Source: Strongylocentrotus droebachiensis | Lineage: Eukaryota; Echinodermata; Echinoidea; Camarodonta; Strongylocentrotidae | Length of the DNA: 64,000 nucleotides | NCBI GenBank assembly: GCA_035222895.1 | Contig: JAVYIG010000036.1 | Location: 744,001 to 808,000 of the forward strand | Reading direction: 5' to 3' | Part shown: positions 22,262-35,003 of the stretch, piece after piece | How the letters are laid out: every line of letters begins with the position of its first letter | How positions within the stretch are numbered: the first letter of the stretch is position 1 | Translations under genes and position numbers: made by a program | Notes under the pieces: generated by a model | Told to the model about the DNA's origin: nothing | Seen by the model: the letters and a program-made list of their open reading frames with translations, nothing else | Database searches by the model: none

Positions 22262-22468
22262 TAAGGTACCAGGTATTTGATAGCCTTTTGACAAGGCCTC
22301 GTTGACTCTGGCTAAGCGGCTGATCGAGTCTAGATACCCGGAGTGAACGCGCGACCGAATGACGCAATTCGCATTGGCGTTCATTCAGGTTTTCGCGATT
22401 AGTCTCTTTTTTAGTCGCTCGGCGTCTATCAGGCATGTGGCCTTGTTTAAAGGCTAGGTATTTGAAGG
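22262..22468. repeat. Imperfect inverted repeat
   Basis: 'ggtatttgatagccttttg' followed by 'acaaggcc' at the left pairs with 'ggccttgtttaaaggcta' at the right. The interior is unusually CpG-rich for its surroundings ('gaacgcgcgaccgaatgacg'). It resembles a decayed MITE. Confidence 0.45.
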
Positions 22469-24494
22469 AATACATCTAGCATTCAGTCGGGGGCATCACT
22501 AAGGGAGTATTGAACACTACCCCCCCCCCTAACTCAAATTTTCTACCATCCATTTTTAAATCTGCGGTCATTCATTTGTTTAAACTTCATGTTGGGATAT
22601 TTTGTAGAAAATTGCCAGCAAATTGGTCCGAACATCCCCACAGTTAACATGGGCTAGCCATGCCCCTGCAATCAGTGAATTTTCATGTGAAGAGACAATG
22701 TGTAGCAGAAGTAGGACTTGTGACTTTATATTTGACAAGCTTCATGACTTGTTGAAACAATCCTCTTTAGCTCATGATAAATACTTGGGTGATCTATTGC
22801 TTAAATTTGAAACAAAAACTTCTGTAATACATTTAATTTTGAGAGTCTGTGTTCTTTTGCTGAAGTATCACCTGCATAGATAGTGATCTAGATGCCACAC
22901 TGCATGGGCTGGTTAGTCATACATTTCCCAAGGCACTAGCGTGAATGACTAATTGCTTATGTTCTTAAACACTGAAGAAACCTTGCATTGAACTGTTTTC
23001 CTTTAACTTAATTTGGGGTCATGGAGCAATTCCCAAATCGTTGGTATTTAGGTGCCGGTAAGTCAGTCGAATTTCTTTGTATGAATACTTTTACACCCAT
23101 GCCTTGCAGATAAATGAAACAAGGCAGACAGTCAGATAAATTGCCTGATTGAAAAACTTTGCACAAATGATGACAGTTGTGTGTAATAAATGGTAACAAA
23201 CTTTTGTTAATTGGTAATCACCCACACATCGTATAAGAATAGCAAGACGCACCAATATATTGCAATATTCACTTTACAAGGACCCGTGCAAAGTTTTAAA
23301 CTTGTGGATGGTGGCCAGATTCGAAAAGATTCCTGTTTTTTATATTTTTTTTATGCATTACAATCTTCCTGTTATACAAATACAAAATGAAAATCCGAAC
23401 CGTTCAAATGTGATTATAAGGAATACAAAAATCTATATTTCTCACTGTTGCATGTCGAAAATCAATATGTACAGTCTTTCAGATAACAATATTATTACAA
23501 ATTTATTGTAAATATTTATAAAGCATTATCAATGATATTATATTCCAAGAATGATTCTATGTGATGCGCAGTGCACAGTCTAAATATTTGGTGCTGTCGT
23601 ATGAAACAGATCTTACGTGATTCAAAATTAAAATGAAAAAATGAAGAATCAAATGTCATGTGCTGTATAAAAGATCACTTATATAAGATTAAACTGATTA
23701 TGTCATACAATAAATACATATATAATATTTGAAATGACAAATGTTCTCATGTGTGTATTATTTGATTTCTCTATTCTGGATATATAATAATATGGTGCAC
23801 CTGATTCTGTTGGAATAGTCAACACTTCGTACCACTTATGTAAGAACAATTATTTAATTAATTACTGAAAGATACCTTCAGTTAAATTTAACATTGACAG
23901 TTCATCAACATAACGTCTGTTCAGAGCTAAAAGGACATTCACTCTGTGACTGTGTTAAAGTATATGAGACAATACCCTTCTGGCTCCAAACAAACGATAA
24001 TATATTTACAAACATACATATAACATGTGGAGAAAAAAAATCATGACACATTTTGTAAAGAACAGACATAATATTATGTCGGACAAGCTGATCTTTTATT
24101 TTAACAATGGGAGAAGGAAAATTTACCCGGGGTAGATTTCATAAAGATAATCAAAACTTGTTTTATTTATACATCTCTCAAAAATATTCATTACTTTTGG
24201 CTGATGTATTAAAAGTACACAGACTTGCAAAAAAACAGCCATTGGCTTGAAGCAAGTGTCTACGTTTTGAAATGAAATGAAATGAAATGAAAAATTGGCA
24301 CTGGAGCAAAGTATTCAATTATTGTTAGAGGAAATAAAATGTATTTTGACCCTCTTCCTTTGGACAATACGTGAAATTTATAGGAAACGGAAAACCAATA
24401 CACCTACCATCTTCTTTCACACAATGATAATACCTGTTGTTTTTATCTTAGGCTTTTCCCCATAACATTTTCATAATTTTCTTACCTTTTTTCA

Positions 24495-24668
24495 TGACAT
24501 GATCGTGGCAATATGAATTATTCTTGATAGATAAAGTTTATAGCTTCTCAGAACTTTATTGATCGTTTTTTATGAATCTTTAGACTATCTTTAGATTGAT
24601 CCGGAAGGTTCTGAGAATATATAAACTTTATTTATCAAGAATAATTCATATTGCCACAATCATATGAT
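24495..24668. mobile_element. Foldback MITE 'GATAAAGTTTATA' family (copy 1)
   Basis: The left arm includes 'ggcaatatgaattattcttg' and 'agataaagtttata'. The right arm contains their complements 'ataaactttatttatc' and 'caagaataattcatattgcc'. A diverged relative occurs at 51361-51531. Confidence 0.75.
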
Positions 24669-26379
24669 AACAAAAGAAATCGTATTCTCACAATCACTTC
24701 ATGAAAAAGAGGTAACAAAAACAAATTCCCCCCTTATGGGCAACTTTGCTGTCCTAATCTTCTTCTTCTTAACTTCCTCATTTAGTTACGAAAGTAAATT
24801 TTGACCAGGTGGTGTAGTAAAGGTTAATTTCCAATTTTCACGTTTCTATCCTTTTTCCTTTTAGCCCAAGATTACCCATCATGACTCATTATAAATCATG
24901 TCATTGATGCTTTATAAAGCAGGTCAGTGATGACTATAAAAATCAAATTATTTGACCCCAAAATATAGGCCAGTAATTCTGCCTTAGTCGCACATAAAGT
25001 AAACAAGTGCAAACTTGCATACACTATATATCTTTTCGTAATCAAAAGCATACTGAAGCGTGACTGAATGATTGATTTTGTCATGTTATGTAACATAAAG
25101 TCAGGATTTTAGTATTGAACAATATGAAAGTGTTCAAAGCATTAATTTATAAATCACTCTCTTTTCAACATGATGTTTGACAAAGTAAGCAAGTCCATAC
25201 GTATATTCAATATTTCTCGGCTTGAAATGTTTTTGAATTATTATTTTCGTTTTCTAATGTAATTCATTAGGCAGGCCATAATCATTATCGAACAGTATTC
25301 TGTAACTCTCAAAAAAAAATCTAGCCATTTGCTTTCATCTGCCTTCAACTTTAGTCTTGCATATCAAGTTCAGGATTAATGAGACAGTTTCCTAGTTTTT
25401 AACAAAAACTTATTGTAATTCAGTCAATAAAAATAATTTGAGTGACTGCTGGAATTAAGCCATCTTTTCACGTTTTGAAGTTACCATAATCCATAGTAAA
25501 CATTCTATTTTTATTCGTGGGTTAGTTTCATCAATCCATCACCCTTATACAAAGCATTAATGACATCTAGTTTCTTATTAACTAGTCACCGGGCATACAC
25601 GTGACATAACAAGCACGAATTTAACCTGAACATAAACAATACGTATTTAGAGACTGACTCATCAATTAGCACGTTATTTCCGTTATTTCATGACAGTGGG
25701 ATTACAGGGGAAAAGTTCACTTCCTTAAAGATACCTTAAAGGCACAGTTTAACAATGTTTCCAGTTTTACAAATCTAAGTTGCATGGCCCTACGTTTTAT
25801 AAGTGTCTCAGACACTATTCTGTGATATGGTGTAATATAGAAGCCCTAACAAAATTGCGCTTCAAAATGATCATGAAGTGCCTCCGAGTAAAAAAAAATG
25901 AGTCCAAAATATGTTGGAGGCAATATAATATTAGTGGTAACATTGGTCTAGATTTCAGTAAATTAATTACTCCTCTAGATATGAATATTTTCGTGAATTT
26001 AGGGTTATTGATACCTTGGTACAAATGGAACCTCAATTATCCCATGGAAAATAAACATTGCTATCATTCATACTAAGCATTGACAATCATATGCCAAATT
26101 ATCGATCTAAATAATCAACAACTTTAATGCACAATGTTAAATTTTCTTTAACTTTTTCTCTCCCTTCCCTGTGTGTTTAAATATTATACTTTAATAAATA
26201 GGCCTATTTGCAATATAAGAATCTTGTTGAAGACTTCAACACATTTGTATTATCATGTAGATAAGCAAAGTTGTTATTGATGGTGAGAGATTGACTTATA
26301 AAACCTGCAAATCATTACCACAGATGTACAATTCATGGATAATAATATATTTATATGTGACATCCCTGCCAAAATAATA

Positions 26380-27130
26380 AGTGTCCAACACAGTGTTACC
26401 ATGGAGATTTTGGAACCCTTTCATAATGACAATCTGTTTTAAACTATTTTCACACCATTCTCACTGTGCAACATTGTGTAACACAATGGCCAGTAGAAGA
26501 ATCAACGAGTGCATGTATACATCAGTGTCACCACGCCACATAATGTATATGGAAATATTTTGGTGTCACAGTAGTGTCAATGACGATGTGAACACATTGT
26601 GTGACATAGGGGGGGGGGGGTGTTTCACAAAGACTTAGATCTACTTTAAGTTAGACCTAACTATGGCAGGCCATTCATGTCACTGGTTGATCTCACCATT
26701 GGTCTCTGTAGGGACGTCAAAAATCTACACAATTTATATTTGTGACCACGATTTGTACGTCCCTTGAGAGACCAATGACAGGAATGATGAGAGCAACCAG
26801 TGGCATGAACGGCCTGCCATAGTTAAGTCCAACTTAAAATCGATCTTAGTCTTCGTGAAACACCCCCATGGTAAGTCATACTGAAGCCACTGAGAGCAGT
26901 TAACGCACACACACAGTGTTTTAACCTATTTAGTGTGGACGATGTTTGCGTAGTGCTGATTATGATGTGGACACGCTTTGTTTCACAGTGTGTTCACACT
27001 GAGTGTAATAGTGTTACACACTGTGGCCCACGAAAGAATCACATGCTGTGTAATCCAGTATCCCTATATAGTGATGAACACAGTGTGTGACACAGTTGTG
27101 ACATACTGAGGGTAATGAGAGAGTCACACA
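26380..27130. repeat. Diverged flank of the ACACTGTG satellite
   Basis: Outside the regular array the same short motifs (cacagtgt, acacattgtg, tgtgacac) occur at high density without a clear period, interrupted by the MITE at 26606-26873. This looks like an older, degraded part of the same tandem array. Confidence 0.5.
26606..26873. mobile_element. Foldback MITE 'GTTTCACAAAGA', subfamily B (copy 2)
   Basis: After a G run, 'tgtttcacaaagacttagat' opens the element, and 'atcttagtcttcgtgaaaca' then C's closes it. The interior shares 'gaccacgatttgtacgtccc' with the copy at 17452-17687. It has inserted into sequence already rich in ACACTGTG/CACAGTGT motifs. Confidence 0.75.
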
Positions 27131-28085
27131 AAGTAGTACCACAGTGTTATTACGATTCATTTCACCATGCATTTGGATTAATTGTTTAGTGTGAACACAC
27201 TATTTTCACATTGAAGTACATTGTGACACACTGTGGCTAAAGAGAGAATCACAGTTTTCACACTACAGTGTCAGTACAATGTTATCACGATTCATATCAC
27301 AATGCATTTGGATTAATTGTTTAATGTGAACACATTATTTTCACATTGAAGTACATTGTGACACACTGTGGCTAAAGAGAGAATCACAGTGTTCACACTA
27401 CAGTGTCATTACAATGTTATCACGATTCATATCACAATGCATTTGAATTAATTGTTTAGTGTGAACACACTATTTTCACATTGAAGTACATTGTGACACA
27501 CTGTGGCTAAAGAGAGAATCACAGTTTTCTCACACCAGAGTGTAATTACAATGTTATCACGATTCATATCACCATGCATTTGGATTAATTGTCTAATGTG
27601 AACACACTATTTTCACAATGAAGTACATTGTGACACACTGTGGCTAAAGGGAGAATCACAGTTTTCACACTACAGTGTCATTACAATGTTATTACGATTC
27701 ATATCACCATGCATTTGGATTAATTGTTTAATGTGAACACACTATTTTCACAATGAAGTACATTGTGACACACTGTGGCTAAAGAGAGAATCACAGTTTT
27801 CACACTACAGTGTCATTACAATGTTATCACGATTCATATCACCATCCATTTGGATTATTGTTTAATTTGAACACACTATTTTCACATTGAAGTACATTGT
27901 GACACACTGTGGCTAAAGAGAGAATCACAGTTTTCACACTACAATGTTATCACGATTCATATCACCATGCATTTGGATTAATTGTTTAATGTTAACACAC
28001 TATTTTCACATTGAAGTACATTGTGACACACTGTGGCTAAAGAGAGAATCACAGTTTTCACACCACAGTGTCAATACATCAATAT
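27000..28085. repeat. ~135-bp satellite-like tandem array, ACACTGTG-rich
   Basis: The phrase 'gacacactgtggctaaagag' recurs with 'ctgtgg' at 27231, 27366, 27501, 27638, 27773, 27907 and 28031 (steps 135, 135, 137, 135, 134, 124), plus a diverged first unit near 27019. Units also share 'cacgattcatatcaccatgc', 'atttggattaattgtttaa' and 'cacattgaagtacattgtga'. ACACTGTG and CACAGTGT are reverse complements and alternate inside each unit, so each can form small hairpins. The array ends about 210 bp beyond the stop codon of the minus-strand GPCR and may lie in its 3' UTR or just past it. Confidence 0.85.
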
Positions 28086-28293
28086 GTGGAACATTTTTGC
28101 ATAAACTGTGTTAACATCTGGTGAATGAGAAAATAGCACATAGTGTGTGCATCACAGTGTCATAACAGAGTAAATTTTGAATAGTTTAGAATAATTCTGA
28201 TGACTGTATGAAATTGTGAACAAAGTATATTCCCATCATGTTTAGTAATTTTTACGTAGTGTTAACACTATATTCTTGTCCAATCAAGAATAC

Positions 28294-30156
28294 TCAGAGC
28301 TGACAATCACCGTCGCCATAATCCTCCACATCTTTCTCAATCTTACATAGTCTGACAATCCACATGGATGGTTGTGGAATGGACTTCCATCTCCTGTACA
28401 CCAGGCCAGTTATAACCACACTAAACGTCTGATGCTTCGATGCAAGGACGACTGGGATGAGGGCGCTTAATGAAACATAAATCGTCTCCGCAAGTTTGTA
28501 GAGGATTGGTGGGCAGGAAGGTAGAAGCATACAGACGAGTTTGGGAGGGACCAACACAAGGTAGATGATGGTGAGGAGGGAGAGGAGTTGGGAGACTGAT
28601 AGTGGGTAATCAGATGGTGAGGATTGTCTACGAGAAGTGCCTATTGAGGATATCCTGGAAGACCCTATCAGCTGAAGCTCATACGACTGTGCAGAGTGCT
28701 TCCCACCGTGCATATGCGTCTTGTTCACATTAACGTTTGGGGATGAATACATTTTCATCGAGGCTGTATCCTCTGCTCCACCCAAAGCAACTTCATTGAT
28801 CACTTCATCATCATCATCATCACAATCATCCATGTTATCACCGTCACTGATCTCTTCCTGGCTGACGTCACTGACCATCGTTTCCGTGCTCGATTTCTTC
28901 CAGTGTATGCTCTGCACAAAGCTGTCTAATTTGACTCTTAATTTCACGCTGTTTCTGTTTTGATTTCTATCATTTTTCTTGTCAACTTCACCCTCGTCCT
29001 GACTCTCTCCATTTTCACTCATTTTCCGTATAGTGGAAGGTCTGAATGAGTCAGTTTCTGAATTGATGTGCTCTTGCTTCCTTGAGAACATCATCCTCAG
29101 TTCTTTAGTGATTGTACTAACTTCCACGGGATTGCTCGGCAAACGATCTCTTGTAGGTACTTTCTCTTTCTCTGGTTTGCTCTTATTTCTTTTTCCTCGT
29201 GAAAAATCAACAAATTTTGGTGATTTGGAAACTTTTTCCTGTTTTTTGGTTGCTTGATCAGGCTGCATTCTCGCTTTTCCTTTACCCTTTTTGAAACTTG
29301 TGACTGGACGGGCTAACTGGACTTCTTCAAAAGGTGAGCTTGGGGTCAAGTACGCATCCGGGTCCCTTCGTGGGGTAGGCCGCCTCTTTTTCCTGGGTAC
29401 GTATTTATGCTTTCGACGATTTATCTCATGAATGTGGATTTTAGAGTAATTCCTTAACGTAAATAGTACTGTCAGTAGCCAGAGCAGAGGTGTTACAATC
29501 CTGAAGATTAAATGGCTTTTATCGCAACCTTCAAAAACACAGAGCTTTGTTTCGTTTGAGTATCCTAGATGGATGCATTCTGTTGCAAAACGTGGAACAA
29601 GAATTGCCACAAGAGGACACAACCATGTCAGTGAAGCGATTATTAGTGGTCTTTTTCGTTTGTGGATGCTGGCCCACAGAGATCTTGACTTTGTTTGCTG
29701 CTTCCATTGCTGGTGAGACAGAACTCCAAAAGTTGCCATCCTGCTCCAGAGGCACATAGTGGCAAGTGTGGCAACTCCTGCACAAACCTTGGTGGGCAGT
29801 GCTCCTTCACTATGGGCATCTGCAAGCAGAAGCGTTGCTGACTGAAGAGGCAAGAGGCAACACACCACAATGTCCGCAACAAGAACATTGACCACAAGGA
29901 TGTTGCTCCTCGTTTGTAAACTCCTGGACACTGCAATGGCCAGGAAAACCAGGCTGTTGCCGATGATACCTATCACCACGATGATAATCCAGAGGGTTAC
30001 AAAGATGATGTCCCACCAAGCAGTTGGCTGCTCCGACCGTTCAAATGTGAAGTTCGATACTGTAGTAGTGTCAACTATCCCATTCATGGTAGAACTTTCT
30101 GTTGGTCGAGATACATCCAAAAATATTCTAGGAAGAGCCATGATGACTCTCCGCAT
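28294..30156 (-). CDS. Divergent class A-like G protein-coupled receptor, single exon
   Basis: A 620-codon open frame with seven hydrophobic segments: TM1 about 48-75 (GNSLVF, N67), TM2 about 82-108 (NVLVADIVV, D95), TM3 about 125-148 (C125), TM4 about 169-189 (W178), TM5 about 215-236 (P223, then NYSK), TM6 about 518-545 and TM7 about 550-577. ECL2 holds cysteines 194, 206 and 211 that could pair with C125. N-glycosylation sequons are visible at NFT (35) and NET (201). The DRY position reads QQW (149-151, in LSHQQW), TM6 has VPP instead of CWxP, and TM7 reads LIPVVLA instead of NPxxY. The third intracellular loop is about 275 residues, strongly basic first, then an acidic run (DDCDDDDDE, about 443-451). 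The start M1 is the most upstream ATG; M6 and M24 are alternatives. No ligand can be named. Echinoid genomes are known for large sets of intronless rhodopsin-like GPCRs, which would fit. Confidence 0.8.
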   Translation of the reverse strand: MRRVIMALPRIFLDVSRPTESSTMNGIVDTTTVSNFTFERSEQPTAWWDIIFVTLWIIIVVIGIIGNSLVFLAIAVSRSLQTRSNILVVNVLVADIVVCCLLPLQSATLLLADAHSEGALPTKVCAGVATLATMCLWSRMATFGVLSHQQWKQQTKSRSLWASIHKRKRPLIIASLTWLCPLVAILVPRFATECIHLGYSNETKLCVFEGCDKSHLIFRIVTPLLWLLTVLFTLRNYSKIHIHEINRRKHKYVPRKKRRPTPRRDPDAYLTPSSPFEEVQLARPVTSFKKGKGKARMQPDQATKKQEKVSKSPKFVDFSRGKRNKSKPEKEKVPTRDRLPSNPVEVSTITKELRMMFSRKQEHINSETDSFRPSTIRKMSENGESQDEGEVDKKNDRNQNRNSVKLRVKLDSFVQSIHWKKSSTETMVSDVSQEEISDGDNMDDCDDDDDEVINEVALGGAEDTASMKMYSSPNVNVNKTHMHGGKHSAQSYELQLIGSSRISSIGTSRRQSSPSDYPLSVSQLLSLLTIIYLVLVPPKLVCMLLPSCPPILYKLAETIYVSLSALIPVVLASKHQTFSVVITGLVYRRWKSIPQPSMWIVRLCKIEKDVEDYGDGDCQL

Positions 30157-32039
30157 AGGCCTTCTTCATAGTTCATAAAGGCACAAGAGCCTGTTTCAGT
30201 CAAGAACATGGAAAGACTCCTTCATTCAAAAATGTATAATCCTCGGCAGACTGCAGATCCATTTCTGTAGAGCCGGTACCTGTCAGTCAAAGTTGAAAAG
30301 GATGATTAAGGCATGCTGTCAATTAGTCATTTTCAAAGCTTATAGAGCACAACTTCGTCTCTGATGCATAGTCATTTTAACCACAAGGAAACATAAAGCC
30401 TGAACTTCAGGATGTGTGCTGCATTGCAAACGCTATATGCAACACGTAATCTACTGTTGAAATAACAGTTTTTCTAGTGTTTATACTTGTTTGCAACCTC
30501 ATACTTTGCCAGAGGAATTATTAAAGGCCACAGTATATAAATCAATGACAAAAGTAATGACAATATGAACAACTGCAAAAGGTCTCATACTTGAAAATAC
30601 ATTAAACAGTATAAAAGTTTGACAGGATTAACAATAGAGGAAGCAAAAGCTAATTGGGCAGACACATGTTGTGAATCATTTTCACGTCTTATTCGCTCAT
30701 TAATCCACTTTAAAAGTAAAATAAAAAACTTTGCCAATTTTCAGAATAGTGGACAGGGTGATTCTTTATCTACAGTAATCAGATAAATTTAGAAATTATT
30801 CGGGTGACCCTAAACCCCCTTTTTTCCGGAAGTAGATTAAACCCAACCCTGGGTCTAAAATAATGTAATTTCCTTTGTTAAACTTCATTTTGGAGAAAAA
30901 AATACTACACAGAGCGTCAGGTTTGCAATTTAGTAACTGTCGAAGCCTGCCTTTGACTTTAATTTCATGGATTCCACAAATGCATTTTAAACATTTTTAA
31001 TGTAATCAAATGTATTTAGATTGGGAAGTATGATTATCAATTATTACTAAACTAATTTGTCTCTAACATAGCCATGTGACATAGGGACTGTCTGCTGATT
31101 TGGAGAATGATTTATTAAATGTGAGATATAACTCATTCATTAATTTGTCGATTTGTCCAGCTGTCATTTCACTAAACCTCCCCTCTCAAGCTTTTCATCC
31201 CTATATTAAGGGCAGAGTAGTGTAGACTACTTAAGAAAAGGCGTCTGATAATATTCAGCAACTATTAAACATATGTTTGAGTCCTATAAGACAGTATACA
31301 GAAATTGTCTCATACTCAAATTTGTAATCCTTTCCTGTAAAAAAAACTATCAATGGAAATAGAAAAAGACATGAAATTAAAGCAAAAAATGTGTTTCTCC
31401 GACACAGGATAACATACCTTATATATATATGCATATATAGATATTTTGACTGTTTTTTTAATATGAAAAGCACGATATCACACATGATCATATCAAAAGT
31501 ACACATCTTTTAGCAGACAAATAATGTATAAGTTATAATTCTTGGCAAAGACATGTATATTCTTTACTGCAACTGCCATATGATGATTGACCAATACTGG
31601 TTTGTGCCAAAATATTCTCTCACCAACTCTTGATCCCAATTGTAAGTCAGCATATGAATGAGGCTTTTGAAAAAGAGGGAAAATTGACATTATTCACAAA
31701 TGACATGCAGCACATGAGCATTGTACTACTAATTGAGTATTTGAATATGTACAAAATCATGCAGTAGCATTACATACAGCTTCTCTTTTAATAACCCTTT
31801 GTGTTGATTCCAAGCTACTTTTACTGAAACTTTCTAAATAAAAATGGAGATATATACATGCAATAGATATATACACAAGTAACTTACCATGGTATGAAGA
31901 CTGTGAGAGAGATTGCTGTACTGTATATAGCTATTGAGTATCGTAAGTGCTGAGCGATATGGAAAGGGAAAGAAAAAGCAGCAAGACACTTTACAACAAC
32001 TGACACGCAATAGAGATCAGCCTTCACAACGTCACATGT

Positions 32040-32331
32040 CACACGAGGGAGAGCGAGAGACAGAGACAGAGACAGAGACAGAGAGAGAGAGAGATTATGG
32101 GGAGTGAAAGAAAGAGAAAGAGAAAGAGTGAAATAGAATATATATTATACATGTATTTTATGAAAGAGAGAGAGGAAGTGAAATGCAGAGGTTTTGAGAG
32201 AGGGGGAGGGTGAGAGGTAATAGAGAGTGAGAACATGTTAGAGCCAGGGAAGGGAGGGAGAGGGGGGGGGGGGGGGGAGATAAAAGTATAGAGATTGAGA
32301 AATAAATATAAGGGATAAAGGGAGGGAGGGT

Positions 32332-32373
<42 letters not shown>

Positions 32374-32560
32374 CACACAGACAGACAGACAGAGACAGAG
32401 AGAGGGGGAGAGATAAAAGGATAGAGATTAATAAAATAAATGTAAGGGCCTGGGGAGGGTGGGGGAGAGGGAGAGGGGGAGAGATAAAAGGGTAGAGAGT
32501 GAGAACGAAATATAAGGGAGAAGGGACGGAGGGAGGTTGAGAGAGAGAGAGAGAGAGAGG
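32040..32560. repeat. GA-rich microsatellite complex
   Basis: Blocks of (ga)n, (gaca)n and gggag-type purine repeats. On the minus strand they generate long Ser/Leu/Pro-rich open frames (up to 216 codons at 32039-32689), which I treat as non-coding. Confidence 0.9.
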
Positions 32561-33659
32561 GGGGGGGGATGTGAAGAAGTAAAAAGAAGAAAAAAGAAAA
32601 AAACGTGTGAGAGAGGCAACCAGAAATTGGCAAAGCAAAAGGAAGGAGGGGAGGGCCAGAGTGAAAGTTGAAAGGAAGAAAAATATCAAACATATCCCTG
32701 TAGTAACTTCCGCAACAAAACATACACTAAACTCGCCTGATTTGACGTAGTTATTTTCTTTATGATTAATATATGATTAATATAAACACAGATAAGTAAC
32801 AAGACAGTGCCGTTGTTTATAGTTTAGAATGATGTGCCAAAAATATTCTGTGTAAAAAAAAAACATATAGAGTTGCAATTTCAATTTTTTTATACTTTCC
32901 GCAAATAAGTAGCATGGAAAATTTCATGTCTCAACTTACATATGGTTTTCATCTAGAATAAAACAGATATATATCTTTCCTGGATTTTGGACCAAATTCA
33001 GTGGCCAGCGTTTCCTTGCACAAATGCTGTCTTGTTTGTTGTCAAGTTATAAAAATGTGTGCATTGGAGTATTCATTTCCTGATACACTCTCAATGCAAA
33101 TACCCTAACTCATTATTTAATCTTATAGAGGTACTTTCCATTTTACATTTCTAAATATATTGTTATTGAAAAGAGTCATTTAGAAGAAAAAGAAATGTCA
33201 TGTTGTAGATTAAAGATAAAGACATTTGATATTAATTGCTCTCGGGCTGTTTCAGTTTTGATTTGAGTGTTCTGGAAATAAAAACAATCGTCTTTGTTCG
33301 AGGTCACATTCACAATGTACAATAGATGGATAAGAAAGAAATAAGAAAGTATTAGAAAGAAAGAAGAAGAAGAATATCCCATCACATTTTTTTCGGATTT
33401 CTTCCAAGACATTATACAACTTGCAAATACATTGATTTGATACCATCCGATAAAAAGAAAACTACTCTGTGTTTTTGAAAAGATATCATATTATTATGAT
33501 GAGCATTCTCTCATGATTTGGAGAATTTTTTTTGGAGTTTATAGACCAGAATATCAAAAAATACACATTTAAAATAGAGCTACATTGTATATGCCAGGTT
33601 GAACTTGGTCTGTTCCCCCCCTCAAAAAAGGCCCAATAACTTTAAAGAGAGCGACATCA

Positions 33660-33880
33660 TAATGTTTGTATTTCCTGTCATACGTTTGCAAACAACTGTA
33701 TGATTGACCCGAAACGTTCATATTGGATTTATTTAATTTCATTTTCACTTTTATTTCATTTATACATGTTTCAGTCTGTGGCTGTTCCTCTTTATCATCT
33801 GTTGAGATCTAGAACGGCCACATCATTATTTGTGTTATTTCCTGTCATATATGTTTGCAAACAACTGTATGATTGACCAT
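33660..33880 (+). repeat. Short direct duplication
   Basis: 'atttcctgtcata' followed by 'gtttgcaaacaactgtatga' and 'ttgacc' occurs at about 33670-33710 and again at about 33838-33880, roughly 170 bp apart. It is probably a decayed tandem duplication. Confidence 0.6.
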
Positions 33881-34135
33881 TATTTTTTTCTGGCGACTTT
33901 TGTTTTAGTTTATTCAAATTAAAGTTGATGTTTCATCACATTGCATGATCTACTGAGATTTTTGAAAGAGAAAATGGAAAGAACAAAGCATCCTGAAGCA
34001 ACATCAATAAAAAGAAATCCACACTCTGTTTCCTTCAAGATTCGATATTCACAATTTTTATTCAGATTCTACATCACACACACTATGATCGTTAGGTTTA
34101 TGAAATAAGCATTTGGTTAGCAACTAATAACATCA

Positions 34136-34286
34136 GGGACCCGTTTCACAAAGCCTTTTCTCAATGACAAATGATAAAAATTCAGTGACAAATCTGCTGA
34201 TAACCAATCAGAAGCAAGGATTTCACTAGCTTATAACGAAGACTGTCATTTGTCACTGATGACAAGTTTTGTGAAACAGGCCCCAG
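34136..34286. mobile_element. MITE 'ACCCGTTTCACAAAGCC' (copy 1)
   Basis: The ends 'gggacccgtttcacaaagcc' and 'ttttgtgaaacaggcccc' are imperfect inverted repeats. The interior 'tctgctgataaccaatcaga' is shared with the copy at 38326-38475 in the MMD-like gene. Only the terminal 'tttcacaaag' is shared with the GTTTCACAAAGATC families. Confidence 0.7.
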
Positions 34287-34669
34287 ACCTTCTCTTTGAG
34301 GTAGGGAGTCATCTGGAAATTCGCTGATTCAGAATTGTAATTATGAGAACACATTTTTGTTTGATACAAAGAAAAGTTTTAGAATTAGAATTGGTAGAAT
34401 GTGAATTAAGGTGCACATTACAAAACAAGATGAGAAAGAAAATTATTTTACAACCATTGATATTCTAAACATAGAGAATGTATATAAAAGCAGCCTTCGG
34501 AAAAAACAGTTGTTACAATTAGTGACAATGTTAATTACAGAGAATATCTGTTGTTTCAATGGACATGATAATGAACAGCATCATGAAAATAAATAACTAT
34601 CTTTATAACATTTTGAATATGATTTTCACAGGATATCACAAATATATAAAGGATTTTAATCTTTTAGAT

Positions 34670-35003
34670 CTAGTGTGTACATACATACATATCACAACTG
34701 CAATACAGATTTTGAATTCAGAGGTGTAAATATTCAAATGATGATGAAGTTCACAAACTTCTTATTCACAAGGTAAAGAAAACTGGAATTCACATACTCT
34801 AACTTTTAATATCTTTATATATTTCTTTTATACAAACCAAGGTCTTGTGTGTACATAAATATCACAACTTCAACACAGATTTTGAAATCGGAGGTGTAAA
34901 TGTTCAAATGATGATGTAGTTCACAAACTTCTTATTCACAAGGTAAAGAAAACTGGAATTCACATACTCCAACTTTTAATATCTTTATATATATCTTTTA
35001 TAA
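34670..35003 (+). repeat. Two-copy tandem duplication, ~165 bp each
   Basis: Copies at about 34670-34833 and 34843-35003 share 'agttcacaaacttcttattc' and 'acaaggtaaagaaaactgga', with roughly 90% identity by eye. Confidence 0.8.

Larger units (their letters stand above)
18731..26600. other. Intergenic region, little recognisable
   Basis: AT-rich sequence between two convergent genes. I recognise no exon. Open frames up to 98 codons (for example 25780-26076 plus) have no family similarity. Two inverted-repeat structures are annotated separately (22262-22468, 24495-24668), and a short (aaatg)n run is at about 24270-24292. Part of the left side could be extended RADIL 3' UTR. Confidence 0.5.

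Noticed and set aside
25780-26076. 98-codon plus-strand open frame in intergenic DNA
   Set aside because: AT-rich codons, a comparable antisense frame at 25815-26036, no motif and no splice context.
27000-28085. CRISPR-like array
   Set aside because: Units are whole ~135-bp satellite monomers with no repeat/spacer division.
32039-32723. Long minus-strand open frames (up to 216 codons)
   Set aside because: They are translations of GA/CT microsatellites (runs of Leu-Ser and Pro) with overlapping frames of similar composition and no splice or start context.
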